The position numbers and the translations under genes were made by a program. Shown here one piece after another: positions 22,132 to 35,800 of a stretch of DNA of 64,000 nt. The first letter of the stretch is position 1; every line of letters starts with the position of its first letter. Source of the stretch: Trifolium pratense (taxonomy: Eukaryota; Streptophyta; Magnoliopsida; Fabales; Fabaceae); the NCBI RefSeq assembly GCF_020283565.1, contig NC_060062.1, positions 6,361,322 through 6,425,321 of the forward strand. The letters run 5' to 3'. Below the pieces are notes generated by a model. That model was not told the DNA's origin. It ran no database searches and saw only the letters and a list, made by a program, of their open reading frames with translations.

Positions 22132-24409
22132 TTTTAGGGATGAAGATGATGAAGAAGAAGAAATTATCTGAATTACTAAAAAGTAGAGAGAGCCTTCAAA
22201 TGATCCACAGAAAAGGAAGAAATACAGTGGACTGTGTTTTTGTTTTCTTAATGCAGTCAATACATAGTTTTGTTTTCTTATATAAAACAGAAGTATCACA
22301 TGGACACCGGACACTGTCACGTCGACATTATTTATATAAAAATATAGAACATTATATCGACACAATGTATTATTGCATTTAAATTGAATAATTTATTTTG
22401 TTAAAAAAAGTTTTAAAACAATATTTGATATAATTTGACTTTAATAATGTCTTTAACCCTATATTGATTAATATTGTTTCGACACATCTTTTATTTGTAG
22501 ATGTGTCTAAGGAGTGTCAGAATAAAGAAAAACGTATTTGTTTTGGACCACATGTCTGAGTTGTCTTTACGAGTGCCATAGTTATAGAGGTGTCGGATGA
22601 TCTAAGAAATGTTATAATAGAGGAGAAAGTAATTTTTTGAGACACTTATCTGACACGTATCGTACAAGTGTCATATGAATATCGGACAAGGTGACACATC
22701 CTATAGACTTTTGCGCTTCAATGGTTTTGTTTTTCATTCTTTTTTTTTTTGTTTTGAATTATTGTAACAGTGGTCCCTGAATTATGCAATTTCTATTTTC
22801 TAGTGAGGGTTTATGGTCTCAAGCTTTTGTTTTCCAGCCTAAAAGTGAAGTACCATTCTTTGCTTTTCAGTTTCTGATGCCAACCTACAAGTTTCTTACA
22901 AAAATTAAGGAGAAAAAAAAAAGTTTAATTGATATGCACGATTCGTATGAAAATGATAATTGCAGAGATATTTTAAAAACTAATATAGTAAATTAATGAT
23001 AAAGAAATAAGATATAATTTAATGCATATATGATTTTGTTTTTACATAAATAGTCAATGAAAAAAGTCTATGATAAAGTCATCTGATTTGATCTAACGTG
23101 GCTGATGAAGAATTTGAATAGTATGCATAAATTTTTTTTACATATTCGATTTTTATTGGCAACATTATAAACATAAAAAGAAGTTTGTGATGAATCTCAT
23201 ATAACAAAAAAGAAGATTACTCCTTTGTTAACTAGTCACACAGTTCATTTTAAAGGACTATTAGAACTTAGAAGTAAGATGAAGTCATTTTTACTATAAA
23301 TGTTTGTTTTTATTTGTCTTTGGTATCTAACTTTCGGTTGCAGTGGGTGGGTGTAAAAGATTATACTTTTCTAGGGAAGGTGATTGTTGATTAGATGTCA
23401 TTATCTCATTTTTTGTATTTTCCTCTCATTTGATGGATAATTTGTGGAAAATGCATTGTGATTTAGGCACAAATAATGGGTGCTATGTCAAGCTCAATAT
23501 TTTTATGTTATTTTTAAACAAATAAAAAAAAAAGTAATAATCTCTTGTTCATTAGGTAAAACAAACCCTCTAAAGTTTTGCTCAAGGGTTGAACATGCCT
23601 CCTATTCAAACGATTGGTCAAAACAAAAAATCACCTCTTAAGTAAATAAGTGGAAGATCTGATATTCGAACGTTAGCATTGCATATAAAATATAATATTT
23701 CTATCAGTTAAGTTATGTTTACGGAATTGTTACTAATATACACTGCTAATTTAGATATCTCAAATATTTTCTTATGAATTTAATTCAATTAGTAAAGAGA
23801 TCGCATTTTATATACTGGAGTGTTATCTAACCGAAACAAAAAATCTCAAATATCTATCATAGTATTTGAGATTTAGGTCTTCAGTCAGCATCCATTTTTA
23901 TTTTTTATACTCAAGTCACTATATTAAAAAGAAAAGTTTTCTAGTCGATGTCTATAAAATTGAATTGAAAGTGTCCTTTCATTCATAATGAAAAGTGGCT
24001 GTATGTTACTTTAAAATAGTACTTTATCAGTAGTATATCTTAGTTTTGTGAGCAAAAATATGATATAAAATGTAGGTAAATTCTAATATCAATCACTTAA
24101 TCAAGTGGTCGACGTATATTTTCTGTAAATGGATTAAGTCAAGATCTTAGCTTAAGTAGGTTTGACCCACATTACTATATGTTTTTAGTAGTGCTTTTCA
24201 GTGCAAGATTTAGCTCTTAATTAGTTTTTTTTTTTTAAAAAAAATATAAAAATTAGTATCTGGTCTAAGGATTGACTAATCTGAAATTCTGAATGATATC
24301 AATTTCACCGTCCATTTGCAAATGTGTCTATTTAAAACAAAAGCTTAGTTTTATATTGAACTGACCCAACACAGAAAGTGTCACTGAGAAAATTTGAACA
24401 TGAGATCAA
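22132..24409. other. Intergenic DNA upstream of the reticulon gene
   Basis: 22290-22720 is strewn with GACAC/GTGTC words (GGACACCGGACACTGTCACG near 22301; ATATCGGACAAGGTGACACA near 22678), suggesting another decayed member of the family at 19523. From 22750 to 24400 there is AT-rich DNA; 23600-23830 has two weak SINE-like boxes (ATATTCGAACG on one strand and TTAATTCAATTAGTAAAGAG). No gene was seen. Confidence 0.4.
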
Positions 24410-25778
24410 AATTATGTATGAACCTTGGTTGCATGGGGAGAACAATTTATGGGTGCAATCTCTTCAATCTCAAAGTATGTATGATTTATATGTCAATGAT
24501 TTGTTATTACATGATGTGAATAACATGAAGTGAAAGTGTGGGATATTCATAAAATTCATTCACTTTTTCCTGAAACAGTGGCTGAGAGTATTATAAGAAC
24601 ACCCTTATTTGAGGAGGTGAAAGAGGACAAAATGGTGTGGAATTATGAGAACCATGGTAACTACATGGTGAAATCCGGATACAAACATTACATAAGAGTA
24701 AGTCCGTGGAGCAAAACTGCTTGGTGGAAGGTGAGTGGAGCTCCCTATGGCGTGTATGTGCACCTAAACATCTGCTTTGGAGAATATGTCGTGGATGCTT
24801 ACCGTCCCGAGTTCGGTTAAAGGAAATGTATGTGTCGTGCCCAAGTGAATGTCCTTTATGCGTTAATAATGAAGAGGATGATTGGCATATCCTATTTGGG
24901 TGTAGAGAAAGTCGACAAGTGTGGATTGAAGCCGGGTTGAGAGAGGTTATTGAGCCTAGATTGCGTGTCATTAACAGTGTGGAAAATGTTTTATTTGATA
25001 TATGCAGGAATGAATCTGCAACCACGGCAGGAAATGTGGCTATGGTTGTGTGGTTTATTTGGCACAATAGAAACAATTGGGTTTGGAACGGAGTTAAAGA
25101 CACGGCGAAGGAAGTAGCCATGCGAGCTGTGCACATGGTTGGAGAATGGAGCACAGTCAATAGAATGCAACAGACCAACGGTTATACTGCTGCTGCTACA
25201 GCAAACAGCGAACTAGTTACTGCAGAATCATTATTACAGCAGACTTCACAGGATACAGCGCTGCTGCGTTGAAAGAAGCCTCGCGATGGATGGTGGAAAT
25301 GCAACGTCGATGCGAGTTTATCCCAAAATCCAAGTGCCACGGGCTGGGGTTGGTGTGTGCGAAACTCAGATGGTAGTTTTGTTGCAGCAGGTACGAATAA
25401 ATGTATGCATAACTTTACTGCGGCGGAAGGCGAAGCTATGGCTATTTTGGAGGCTATGCGTGAAGCCATCTCAAGAGGGTGGTCCAATATTGTACTTGAA
25501 AGCGACTCCAAGGTTGTGGTAGACGCCGTACATGCTAACCATCAAGGCAACTCAGAATGGAGCTCTATTATTTCATCAATTAAATTATTGTTACAATGTA
25601 ATACGGTCTTTGAGATTAAGTTCACTAAACGACAAGCGAACATGGCGGCTCACACTTTAGCTAGGGCGGCCTTTTCTTGGTCTAGTCGCAATTGCTTTAA
25701 CAGTGTTTCTCGTTGTATTGAACCTTTTATTATTAATGAAATGAGTTAATTGTGTTTGTGTCAAAAAAAAAAAAAAAC
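24410..25778 (+). mobile_element. 5'-truncated L1-type LINE remnant
   Basis: The fragment starts in EPWLHGENNLWVQS, a motif downstream of LINE reverse transcriptases, followed by DKMVWNYENHGNYMVKSGYK. Next comes a zinc-binding reverse transcriptase domain (CPSECPLCVNNEEDDWHILF) and then a ribonuclease H domain (WWKCNVDASL ... ESDSKVVVDAV ... RQANMAAHTLARA). It ends with a stop at 25749 and an A15 run at 25763-25777. The frame shifts at least twice, near 24790 and 25270. The endonuclease and polymerase core are missing. The tail resembles that of the LINE at 39090-40908. It lies just beyond the 3' end of Josephin gene A. Confidence 0.85.
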
Positions 25779-26245
25779 TCAATCACATTACAGTGGTTTA
25801 AATTGGACAAGAAATCCGTATTTTTTTTTTGTTAAACGAACCAACCCAATCCAATAATTAACGAATTGGTTCAGGTCGGGTCATCCGGCGGTGTTGAGAT
25901 AGTAATATGGCCTAAGTAGTAGTTAACAAATCAGTTTTGTGGATTGAATTAAACTCAATCCAAATTCTAAAAGTTACCACACAAACAACAATGGTACTGC
26001 AAAGTGCCAACAAAATTGCCCAAACTATATAGCTAGAGCCAATCACAATCAGATAGAAATGATAAATGGTCATAATAAACATTGTCAAACTTGATAATAT
26101 CATAATCAGAAGAAGAAAAATGTTGAAGGGTTTTTCCTTACAATGTTGAAGGGTTTTCCTTGCACAGCACAATGACTTTAAGCTACTGATGGATGTTTCA
26201 ACAAACTAAACTGGTATAGACTATAGTCCTCAATTACAACTTCTC

Positions 26246-28751
26246 TCAGGGAGTGTTCTCTTTATCACCACCAAAAGAAGACGCGACTTGGCTTCTTTCG
26301 TCACTTGGGTGTAGACTAGCTTCAGCATTGGTTACGACTGGGGATGAGTCCATCAGACTAGCTACTAAAGCCACATTTAGATCTTCATCGTCGTCGTCTG
26401 AATACATTTCATCTTCCTCGTCTGAAAGAAACTGACTCGAATGTTGTTGCGTTTCAACAACTGCTTCTTGTGGAGCCTGCTGTACTGAGTTGCAGGAGTT
26501 GTTTATTCTCTCTTCTGAAAGAAACTGATTGGAATGTTGTTCACTTTCAACAACTCCTTGTGGAGTCTGCTGTTCTGGATTGAAGGATTTGTTTATTCTC
26601 TCAGCATCTTCAGGTGAAAGCCACTTCCCAAAACCAGTGGAATCTTCAGATGAAGAGATGGGAAACACTGTTGGAAAATTTCCTCTCACCACGAATATGC
26701 TCTGCCCAGGGCCTTTCCAATAGTTGAGGTAGACTGCAAGGCAAGACTTGGAAAGGCGCTCTGGAGCTGCACAGTAACTGTTAAAGTTATACCACTCTCC
26801 ATTCACTTTGCGGACAGAATACCAGTGATCCTGCGGATGAAAAATGTAGGCATTTTCCAGGTCAGGATCCATCTTCGCCGGCTCGGCGACCGGAGAATTA
26901 AGTGGAATCACTTGTAGGTCCCACACTTCCAAAGCCTTTTGTATAACCTACAGGAAAAACTTTGCACAATTAAGTAACTCAATTGCAACGGATTGAAGTC
27001 CTAAAATGCCTGCCCAAAAAAAATTGGATGTGTGCAACAAACATCTCCTCAAACAGAAACCACCATTTTACTTTAAATTAATTATGTTTTTCCCAGAATC
27101 TGAATCGTACATACTGGACACCAAAGGTGTGGCAACATGCAAAAATATAATCCTAAATGTTAATTTCAATAACAGATGAAAACATACAAAACAGTTATAG
27201 AACTTGGATTTTGATAATGAAATTCAGAGACTGAATAATGCTATATAATATAGTATATCAATTGTGCTGAAAAGAAGATTAGAATCCATATATTTATTGC
27301 ATATAATAGTTATACCGTATTATATCTTGTAAACAGAGAAAGAAATATTATGTAATTATTCTACACACACGGTTTCAAAATACTATGTCTCTTATGTTCC
27401 CACTATAAAAGTTCAAAAAAGAGGGGGGAAATGTCAAATAAAACTAGAAATGTGAGTCAAGTGCTACTCCCGAGATCTCCATACATGATTGCTCAAGATA
27501 TATCCTATATATAAAATTCAATTAGTCAGTTTGAATTAATGCATGCATGCGTACTAATGTTTAATAGTATCGGTTAAAAAACACGCTTGAAAACAAAAGA
27601 GATTCGTATCTCACATGAGTAACTAACTAGTACCATCACTAAGTACAAAGACCATAAAAGCCATCTATGACGTATACGGCACTACAATTCAACTCCAGCC
27701 AAACCAAATCAACTTTCACAGTAACGCCACAATGAGACTTGTTTGTATTATTAGCCATGCACATACACACGAGAATCAAAACAAAATTCCACCACAAAAA
27801 TAAAACTTACGAACTGTTTCCATTTAATTTAAATCCAATCCACACAAAATTTTCAAAATCAACAAAGATAATGCCATAAGTTACACCAGAATTTAAGTTG
27901 TTTTCATAACTCACCTTTAATTTCACCAACACAAAAGAAAGCCAACACAGATATAACTACAGACAGGCTTTTTAAATAATCATTGTTTTCAAATAGTGGC
28001 TATAGCATTATAGTATATCAAATTTAAACAAATCACAATTATTTTGCAATACACCGTGTAGTACTAAGTTCTGTCAAATACTATAGTGGTGCTTGAGCAC
28101 AAATTTGAACAAATTGCTATTTTCCGCAATCTGCAATTGACAACACACGTAAATTTATCACAGTAAATTACGAAAAGTTTAAGTAAGCTAAATCTTGGGG
28201 ACTCGTCAGGGTTCTTACAAACCCTAAAGCTTAGAAATTGTAACCAATAACAAGGTCGTTACATCGGCAGTTTTAAACTCAATAAATTTTGTACGCGAGT
28301 TAAATCCTTACCAATTAGACTAAGTTTATTTAGCACACTAGACACATAATTTAATCTAATTACACCCATTTATGAGCATTTGTTATCCATGATCAGAAAG
28401 CTAAATACATCACAATAATCAAAAGAACATAAACATGATAAAATTAATTCGGAATAATTGATTATGAATAAGAATTATGAAGTAACAAGTTAAGATTGGG
28501 ATTAGTAAAGAAATGAAATTAACCTGGATGCTGAAATTGCCACCAAGGGATACATTATGCGAGACGTAACCACCGGCAGCGGGGAGCATCATCATTTGCC
28601 ATTCCCTTTGATCAAGATCAGAAGCATGTGCAGCCAACTCGACTTCAGAGAAATATGGACCCTGAAGCAAAGTATTAATGCAATGAAGAGCGCAGAGATT
28701 GGATACTTGTCTCTCATGATACAGCATACCTCCATTGTTTGCTCCTTCCAT
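26246..28751 (-). CDS. Ataxin-3-like Josephin deubiquitinase, copy A
   Basis: Josephin-domain proteins of the ataxin-3 (MJD) type are cysteine proteases that remove ubiquitin. Inferred exons are 28751-28524 and 26947-26246, separated by a 1.58-kb phase-0 intron; the product is 309 residues. The catalytic cysteine sits in NLCALHCINTLLQG (C20), with Q15 upstream in HERQVSN. The catalytic His and Asn are in exon 2: QDHWYSVRKVNGEWYNFNS. A ubiquitin-interacting motif DEDLNVALVASLMDS follows an acidic patch. The tail has a short duplication (HSNQFLSEERIN / HSSQFLSDEED, each preceded by QQ[TA]PQ) not seen in copy B. Exon 2 opens VIQKALEVWDLQ. It is inverted with respect to copy B at 32883-37594, and the introns and 3' flanks of the two are also related. 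Confidence 0.92.
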
Positions 28752-29146
28752 CGCCGCTTCGATTCGATTTCAATTGAACTGAATTGAATCGATTTCACAG
28801 AATCGAATACTAACTAAACCCTAATTATGATATTTATAATATTAACATTTTCCTTTTATGTTATTCTTATTATTTTCTCTTTTCTGTCGTTTTTTCTTTT
28901 GCTTTTTGGATTGGAAGCTTTAGACATAAATGGAAGAAAATTTGTATAACAAATCGGGCTCTTAATTAACAGTTAAATTAATTAATTTACCAAGAAAAAA
29001 CCTGGTAATATCGAGTTCGGTCGATAAGTAAAGTCGGAATAAGAATGTCAGGATAGTCTCACAAATGCTTACACTAGTAGATAAACTTAAATAGTCTAAT
29101 CCAAACCGACCCTAAGTCTGTTTTGACCAAATAATGCTCAAAAAAT
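28752..29146. promoter_or_regulatory. Upstream region of Josephin gene A
   Basis: It lies between the Josephin A start codon and the remains of the second reticulon copy and must carry the promoter. The first 40 bp are related to the sequence upstream of copy B (AATTGAATTGAAATCGAA-type leader). No TATA box was chosen with confidence. Confidence 0.35.
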
Positions 29147-30920
29147 TACTTGTGTATGCCAAGGTAAGAAAATCAGTGAAGCCACGAACAACAGAAATTA
29201 ACAAGAGGTATGCAGCTACTTTCAGAAACAGCCTTGAATCCTTACCAAGTGCAATATCTTGAGAAACCAGCCTAGACTTTCAAATTTTAAGATGATATCA
29301 GAGCCTATTCAAAATTCGTTGGGCCACCTGCGGTGACTTGGATTACACTCTAGATGTCCCATCTTGGGCGTAAGGAGGTTTGAGGAACTAATTTTGTAAC
29401 AAAATTTTTAGAGGATTGATACGATGACACCTAATCATTGAGGAGACTAATTTTGGTGATAGAATTCTTTGGAGGATTGATGTGATAGTACCCTAATCAT
29501 GGCACTTTAAGAATTAAGACTTGGTGTTACATCAGTTGCACACATTGATTGATCTCCGACGCCGATTTTGAGATCAGTTGGCTCACATTACAACTTTAAC
29601 AAATTAACTTAAAATTATCTTCACCGTTTATTTGAGATCAGAAAGTCAAAATCAATAACTACGTCATGCAATTATCGGATCACACGGTTACTACACAGAA
29701 TCCAAATCCCTGATAACTATTGTCTCTACAATCTATAAACCAAGTCTAAACAGTAAACATCATTGCAGACTTACACTACCGTTGCACAAAGAGCATTAAG
29801 TTTTAAAACTATTCATCATATTTCTTAAATCTTCAACAGCTAAGAATGTATAATCTACAAACTCCATTTGCATATACAGTTTAAGCATACAATATACATG
29901 TTACACAAACTTCAACCTCCAAATCATACAACTTTTTTCCATTAAAACAAATGGCTATGTACCAAATAAACCAAAAATGAAAAAACAATACAAATATTTT
30001 ACAATTCTAGATCATAATGAATGTCTAAATTTGAAGATCTCAATGATCAATAAACCCTTTTACAATTCATCACGGATATACAACTTAATTAAGTGTTTAT
30101 AATATAAAGCCCTATCATATAAGTGCTTATGTATTATAAGCTATTTCTATAACAAACCGTAAAATAAAGTCAAATAGTTTTCATATAAGTTATAGATTGT
30201 TTTCATAAGCTATTCTAGAGAACTAGAGAGTTTAAGGATATAAGTTGAAAACAACTTAAAGACATTCCTACGTTGTTTTCAGAAGCTCACTCAAAGAAGA
30301 GTTTCACAAGTTTATATCTTAATATATAAGCTCAAATAAGCCAAATCAAGCAAGCCCTTATGGTTCAGACATCACAATAAAGTCTTTTTTAAGACTCCGT
30401 ATCCAGTTCAATGACCGACTAATCTAAGGGACACTATCGAGGAGCCAATTTAAGCTAGCATTTTGCTCTACATGGACTAACTCAACACATGAAGTGGCAC
30501 TGGAGAGTATTCAAACATAAATGTATAAGTATTTATTTATTTACCTATTGAGAATTGATGCTGATTTAGCCCAAATAAAAAGAATAATAACAAAGAGAAT
30601 AAGAACATTAAGAACATTAGAAACAAGAGACAAAAGGGTATACCTAGTTCTCTCAAAAACAACAAAAGCCGCTGATGTCACCAACAATATCATCCCAATT
30701 TGATTCATCTTCCTCCAATAGTATCAAGTCTGCAACTGCATTCAAACATCACATTGATTCAAAAACAATTTCAATGTCAAAGGTCATTCGTTTCAAAATT
30801 AATACCGAAAAAAAAAACAAAAATTAACCGAACAATATGAGAAAATGGTATACCTTGACCACTTCCAAGGATCTCGTGAAGAGTTATTTCTGTGTTGAAC
30901 AAGCGTTGAGATGAACCCAT
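29147..30920 (-). pseudogene. Second reticulon-like copy, inactivated
   Basis: This is a paralogue of the gene at 19129-22131, with the same intron sequences. Exon 1 (from 30920) is open and reads [20 protein letters not shown]. Exon 2 (about 30735-30545) has one extra base after TTGATACTA, which shifts the frame; its end still reads ...SASILNR. Exon 3 is cut: only the part ending before the donor remains (29147 to about 29271), joined directly to sequence that in the intact gene lies in intron 2 (near 20443). A deletion of roughly 0.5 kb therefore removed the acceptor and half the exon. The donor after exon 3 is altered, and exon 4 is absent. The intact copy supplies the comparison for each lesion. 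Confidence 0.88.
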
Positions 30921-31186
30921 TTTCGGGATGAAGGAGAAGAAGATGATGACGAAGAAAGGATTTGTTTCAGCAAAAAACAGAGCTTTGAAATGATCGATAA
31001 AAAAGGAAGAAAAACTGTGTTTTTGTTTTACTAATTTTTAAGAAACTTTTACCATATTAAGTAGTTCTGTAACTAGAGGGGCTGTTTACAGTTAGGTTTT
31101 AATATGTTTTTAGGAAAAATTTCATCCAATTTAAATATAAAATTAATTTAAAAAAAAAAGCAACAAAAAAATGTAATACAATTTAG

Positions 31187-31410
31187 GCCTGGTTATGATT
31201 TTACTTATTTTTTAGCTTGTGAAAATAGTTTATGCAAATAAATAAAATTTTATGTTAACTCATAAGTTTTCACTCACAAAAATTGCATTTTTATAACTTA
31301 CTTTCTCATAAACTACCTTAAAAAAACTTATAATAATGCATAAAAGATTATTTTATTTGCATAAGTTAGTTCGCATAAACTCAAAAAGAAATCAATCCAA
31401 ACAGACCCTT
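31187..31410. mobile_element. MITE-like sequence (AT-rich, weak inverted ends)
   Basis: The left end AGGCCTGGTTATGATTTTAC and the right end, read inwards as AAGGGTCTGTTTGGATTGAT, enclose repeated TTATGCAAATAA and CATAAACT words in inverted arrangement. Similar words (AAGCTCAAATAAGTCAATCC) occur in the reticulon intron near 21531 and in its duplicate near 30330. A target duplication was not confirmed. Confidence 0.4.
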
Positions 31411-31621
31411 AATTTTGTGTGTTTTTAGTAAGATTAATTTCTTTTGGGATTGAAAAGGCTTAAAGCTCAAAAAAATAAAAAATATATGGGGATCAATTGA
31501 GGAGTAGAGAGACTCCCAAAGTATGATACTCTTTTTGAATTTTGTCCTAATTAAAATCGGAAGAAAGGAATATCAAATCCTTTTTGGCTAATAAATCTGC
31601 ACATAAGTTGGTCTCTCTGAA

Positions 31622-32290
31622 CTAATGTTGAATAGTGACAATCCAATTTAGAAGATTTACTAAGAACCTCTTACAGAAGAGGTTTGAAATAAGAGTTTGG
31701 CATTTGCAGATGTTGCAGATGTTGTTCCAGAAGAGTTTGGCATTTGCAGATGTGGTAGGATGATTGAGAACAACATCTGCAACAAGAGTAGAGTCGATTT
31801 CAAAAATGATATGGTCGAGATGAAAATGATGTGAAATACGCATAACATGAACTAAACTCCACATTTCAACACTTAAACACTGAATAAGGCCACCATGAGA
31901 GAGTCTCTAAGCAATCTATCACAAGTCGAGAAACCATTTCTTTTACTTTGCATTCTCATCTACATTAAACTTAAAAATATCTATAAGAAGGAGCTCGCAT
32001 CTAATAGGAAAGATGGCTTCGTAGCTCTCGATACAAGTCGCTCGTTTAATAATATTATCAACTGTCATTTGCACTTGATTAACTATATGAAGAAACCAAT
32101 TTTTTCGAAGATTGGAGTACTTATTAAATACCAATTTATTATGATTTTTCCGCAAAACATTGACAAAGTTGTCAAAAAGTTGCTCAACTTCCCGTGTATT
32201 TCTCATATCTTCATTACCAATATTCCATTCAAGCCAAGATGCTAGACTAAAGAACTTCGTCCAATTATCTAATTTGATGATCGAGAACAA
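31622..32290 (-). pseudogene. LINE ribonuclease H-region fragment
   Basis: On the minus strand two open stretches in different frames follow one another. The first contains WTKFFSLASWLEWNIGN and ends FKFNVDEN; the second contains HIIFEIDSTLVADVVLNH. The order resembles the linker and ribonuclease H segment of plant LINE ORF2 remnants (compare ESDSKVVVDAV in the element at 24410). It is strongly decayed with no tail seen. An alternative is a domesticated ribonuclease H-like fragment. Confidence 0.45.
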
Positions 32291-32882
32291 AAATTACATT
32301 ACTTCTAAGTCACTGAATTAATTTAATGGTGAGAGGTTTGAGTAATATGTAATAAGTCCTAAATTCGATCATAGTCCATGTAACAAAAAAAAATTACATT
32401 GCTTCTTCACAATCTCTCAATATTATTATCATCAGTGTTGTTGAAATCAAACAGAGTCTAAAACTACAATAAATAAATCTTTAATATTAATTCTGTTCTG
32501 AAAATTGACACGCGGCAAAACAACACGACACTAATTATCAAAAAAAAAATCACAAAATCGAAAGCCATAAAAAACAAAAAATGACTTAAAAGTTTTAAAA
32601 CCGACAATTTCGTGAAATAATTATAATTAAATTTAACAGTCAATTAAATACCCGATTTATTATACAAATTTTCTTCCATTTCCATTTTCGTCTCGTAACA
32701 CAAACAATACCCCAATCCATAAAGCAAAAGAAAAAACGACACAAAAGAGAAAAGAATAAGAACAACGAAGAACAAAACAAAACCGTTAATTAACTACTAT
32801 ATAATTATCAAAATTAGGGTTTACTTATTAGTATTCGATTCTGCAAAATCAATTGAATTGAATTGAAATCGAAACCGAAACG
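32291..32882. promoter_or_regulatory. Upstream region of Josephin gene B
   Basis: AT-rich DNA leading to the start of copy B. The last 60 bp (from TTAGGGTTTACTTATTAGTA) are related to the sequence upstream of copy A on the other strand. A weak SINE-like box (AATTCGATCATAG) lies near 32352. No gene was seen. Confidence 0.35.
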
Positions 32883-35800
32883 ATGATGGAAGGAGCAAGC
32901 AATGGAGGTATGTTATATCATGAGGTACAAGAATCGAAGCTTTGTGCTGTTCATTGCGTTAACACAGTTCTTCAAGGTCCATTTTTCTCTGAATTTGACT
33001 TAGCTGCACTCGCTTCCGATCTCGATAACAAAGAACGACAGATGATGATGCTTCCCGCTCACTCTTCCGCTTCCGGTGATTTATTCTCTCATAATGTTTC
33101 TCTTGATGGTGATTTCAGCATCCAGGTTTATTTCTCAATTATTCTTATTCATAATCGATTATTCTGAATTAATTTTTTATTATTTTGATGTATTTAGCTT
33201 TTTTTATCATGGGTAAGAAATGCTCATAAATGGGTGTAATTAGATTAAATTATGTGTCTAGTGAGTCAAAGATTAAATTTTTATGTTTAGTTCCACTTCT
33301 AGAGTGGCCAAAATTGATTATAGAGGTAAAGAAAAATGATTTTGACATGTTTGGTTTCTCTATAGTATAATTGATTTTGGCTCCAGAATTTATTCTATTT
33401 TGAGACTAGAAATTGTACTTCTGATTCTAAAATTGATTTTTTACAGTCAAATTTTTTGTTCAAGTAACTTTTACATGAATGTATCCAAGCATAGATCATT
33501 TTACCTTCAACTCAATTTTAGTCAGAATTAATTTACTCAAAATCATTTTTTTCTCACTGCATAACCAAACATACATAGTCTAATTGGTAAGGATTTAACT
33601 CATGTGTATACTATAAATTATATGAGTTCTAAACTGCCGATGTAATGACCTTTGTTGTTGGTGTATAATTTATAAGCTTCAGGGTTTGTAAGAACCTCGA
33701 CGAGTCCTTGGGATTTAGTTCACTTTGTAATTTACTGTGTTTTATTTACATGTTGTCAATTGTAGAAAATAGCAGTTGTTCCAATTAGTGCTCTAGCACC
33801 GCTATTATAGTTATTTGGTAGAACTTTGTACTAGATAGTGTATTGTATAACAATATCAATTTGTTTAAAGTTAATGCTATAGCCACTATTTGACAACAAT
33901 GATTATTTTAAAAGAATGTCTGTAGTTATATCTGTGTTGGCTTTCTTTTTTGTGTTGATGAAATTAAAGTTGAGTTATGAAAACAGCTTAAATTCATGGT
34001 ATAACTTGGTGTATTATCTTTGTTGATTTTGAAAATTTTGTGTTGTTTGTTTGGATTTAAATTAGATCGAAAGAGTTTGTAAGTTTTATTTTTGTTGAGG
34101 AATTTTGTTTTTTATTCTCTTGCTGTGCATGTGCATGGCTAATACAAACAAGTTTTATTATGGCGTTACTGTGAAAGTTGTTTTGGTTTGCCTGGAGTTG
34201 AATTGTAACGTTGTATACACCATAGGGTATCGCTGAGCAATAACAATTTGTTAAAATTATGCTACACTATAATGTTAACCGCTATTTGACAACCTTGATT
34301 ATTTAAAAAGAATGTCTTCAGTTATATATGTGGCCGTTTTCTTGTGTTGATGATGGTGAGTTATGAAAACAGCTTAAGTTAATCTTATAACTGAGTGCAT
34401 CATCTTTGTTGATTTTGAAAACTTTGTTTGGATTTAAATTAAATGGAAACAGTTTGTAAGTTTTATTTTGTTGAGGAAATTTGTTTTTGATTCTCTTGTT
34501 GTGTATGTGTATGGCACGCTAATAATACAAACAAGTCTCATTGTGACGTTAGTGTGAAAATTGTTTTGGTTTGTCTGGAGTTGAATTGTAACACCGTATA
34601 CGTCATAGATTGTTTTTATGAGCATTGTATTTAGTGAGGGTACTAGTTAGTTACCCATGAGAGATACAGATCTCTTTTGTTTTCACGCGTGTTTTGTAAC
34701 CGATACTATTAAGCAAATAGTACGCATGCATTAATTGAAACTGAATAATTGAATTTTATATATAGCATATATCTTGCGCAATGATGTATGGAGATTTTGG
34801 GAGTAGCACTTCATACACACTTCTACTAGTTATATTTGACACCCCCCTCCCCCATCTTGTTTTTTGGGCTTTTTTCAATTTTTGACTTGGGTATGTGCAT
34901 GGCTAATACTAACATGTTCTGGTTTGTCTGGAATTCTGTTATAATGTCAGATACATCACAAATGGTTGTTATAAGCTCTGTTTATTAAGCCATGCTTTGC
35001 AACGTCCCTATTAAACAAATAGTATACATCATACATGCATCATTTGTTAAGCTTTTAAAAAAAGTTAAAAAGTGGTTTATATTTTGTAAAGCAGAAGCTA
35101 TTAATCTTTTGGTTACTACTGTAAAATCATGTTTTGTTTTAATAGGTAGTTATAATTTTAGAAGCTACCTTAGTAACTTTGTATTATTACTGTATTTTGT
35201 TTTTATAAGTAGTTATTGATTTTTTAAATTTCAAATTCAAGTATTGTAAAAGCTTAATCAAACAGCTTAGAAACTTTAGAAAGCTGTTTTTCTAGATAAA
35301 ACATAAAAGTGACTTTTTCATGAAAAACTCAAACAAACGGGTTCTAAGTCATTGGCAATAACTGCTGCGAAAAAATTTAAGCAAAGAAGGAATGTGGACC
35401 AGTCTTTTAAAACTGCAGCATGATCCATATTTTTCTTTCCTGTGACTTCTCCCGTAGGTCATCTGTCTCAGATGCTTAGTATGTTTCTAGAGTTGCTTAA
35501 TCTCTAGGATTTGTGTAAAATCATCTAAGCCCTGACTAGTGCGTTGCTGCTCGTATGGGAAAACCTAATAATCAGAACATAGAAAAAATAGATTTTCCAA
35601 TATAACCATGCTTTCCTAATTTGAGTAAAATTTGGATAGCCTTGTATTTCCAAAATCCCAAAATATCAAACACCTGATAGCTTTATATAACTAGAAGTTT
35701 CCAATATGAAAACTTCTAGTACGCCCATTTTCGTATAGCTTTTGGATATTCAAAGTATCTAAATTACACTGTCTCCACAAGTGGCAATCACTATACAAGT

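Noticed and set aside
24591..25178. 195-codon minus-strand open frame
   Set aside because: It is antisense to the LINE zinc-binding region; the plus strand carries the recognisable motifs.
25912..26172. 86-codon hydrophobic minus-strand frame behind Josephin A
   Set aside because: It lies in the 3' UTR region, and the homologous flank of copy B does not keep the frame open.
31943..32290. 115-codon frame as an independent gene
   Set aside because: Its sequence and the following frame fit a decayed LINE ribonuclease H segment better.
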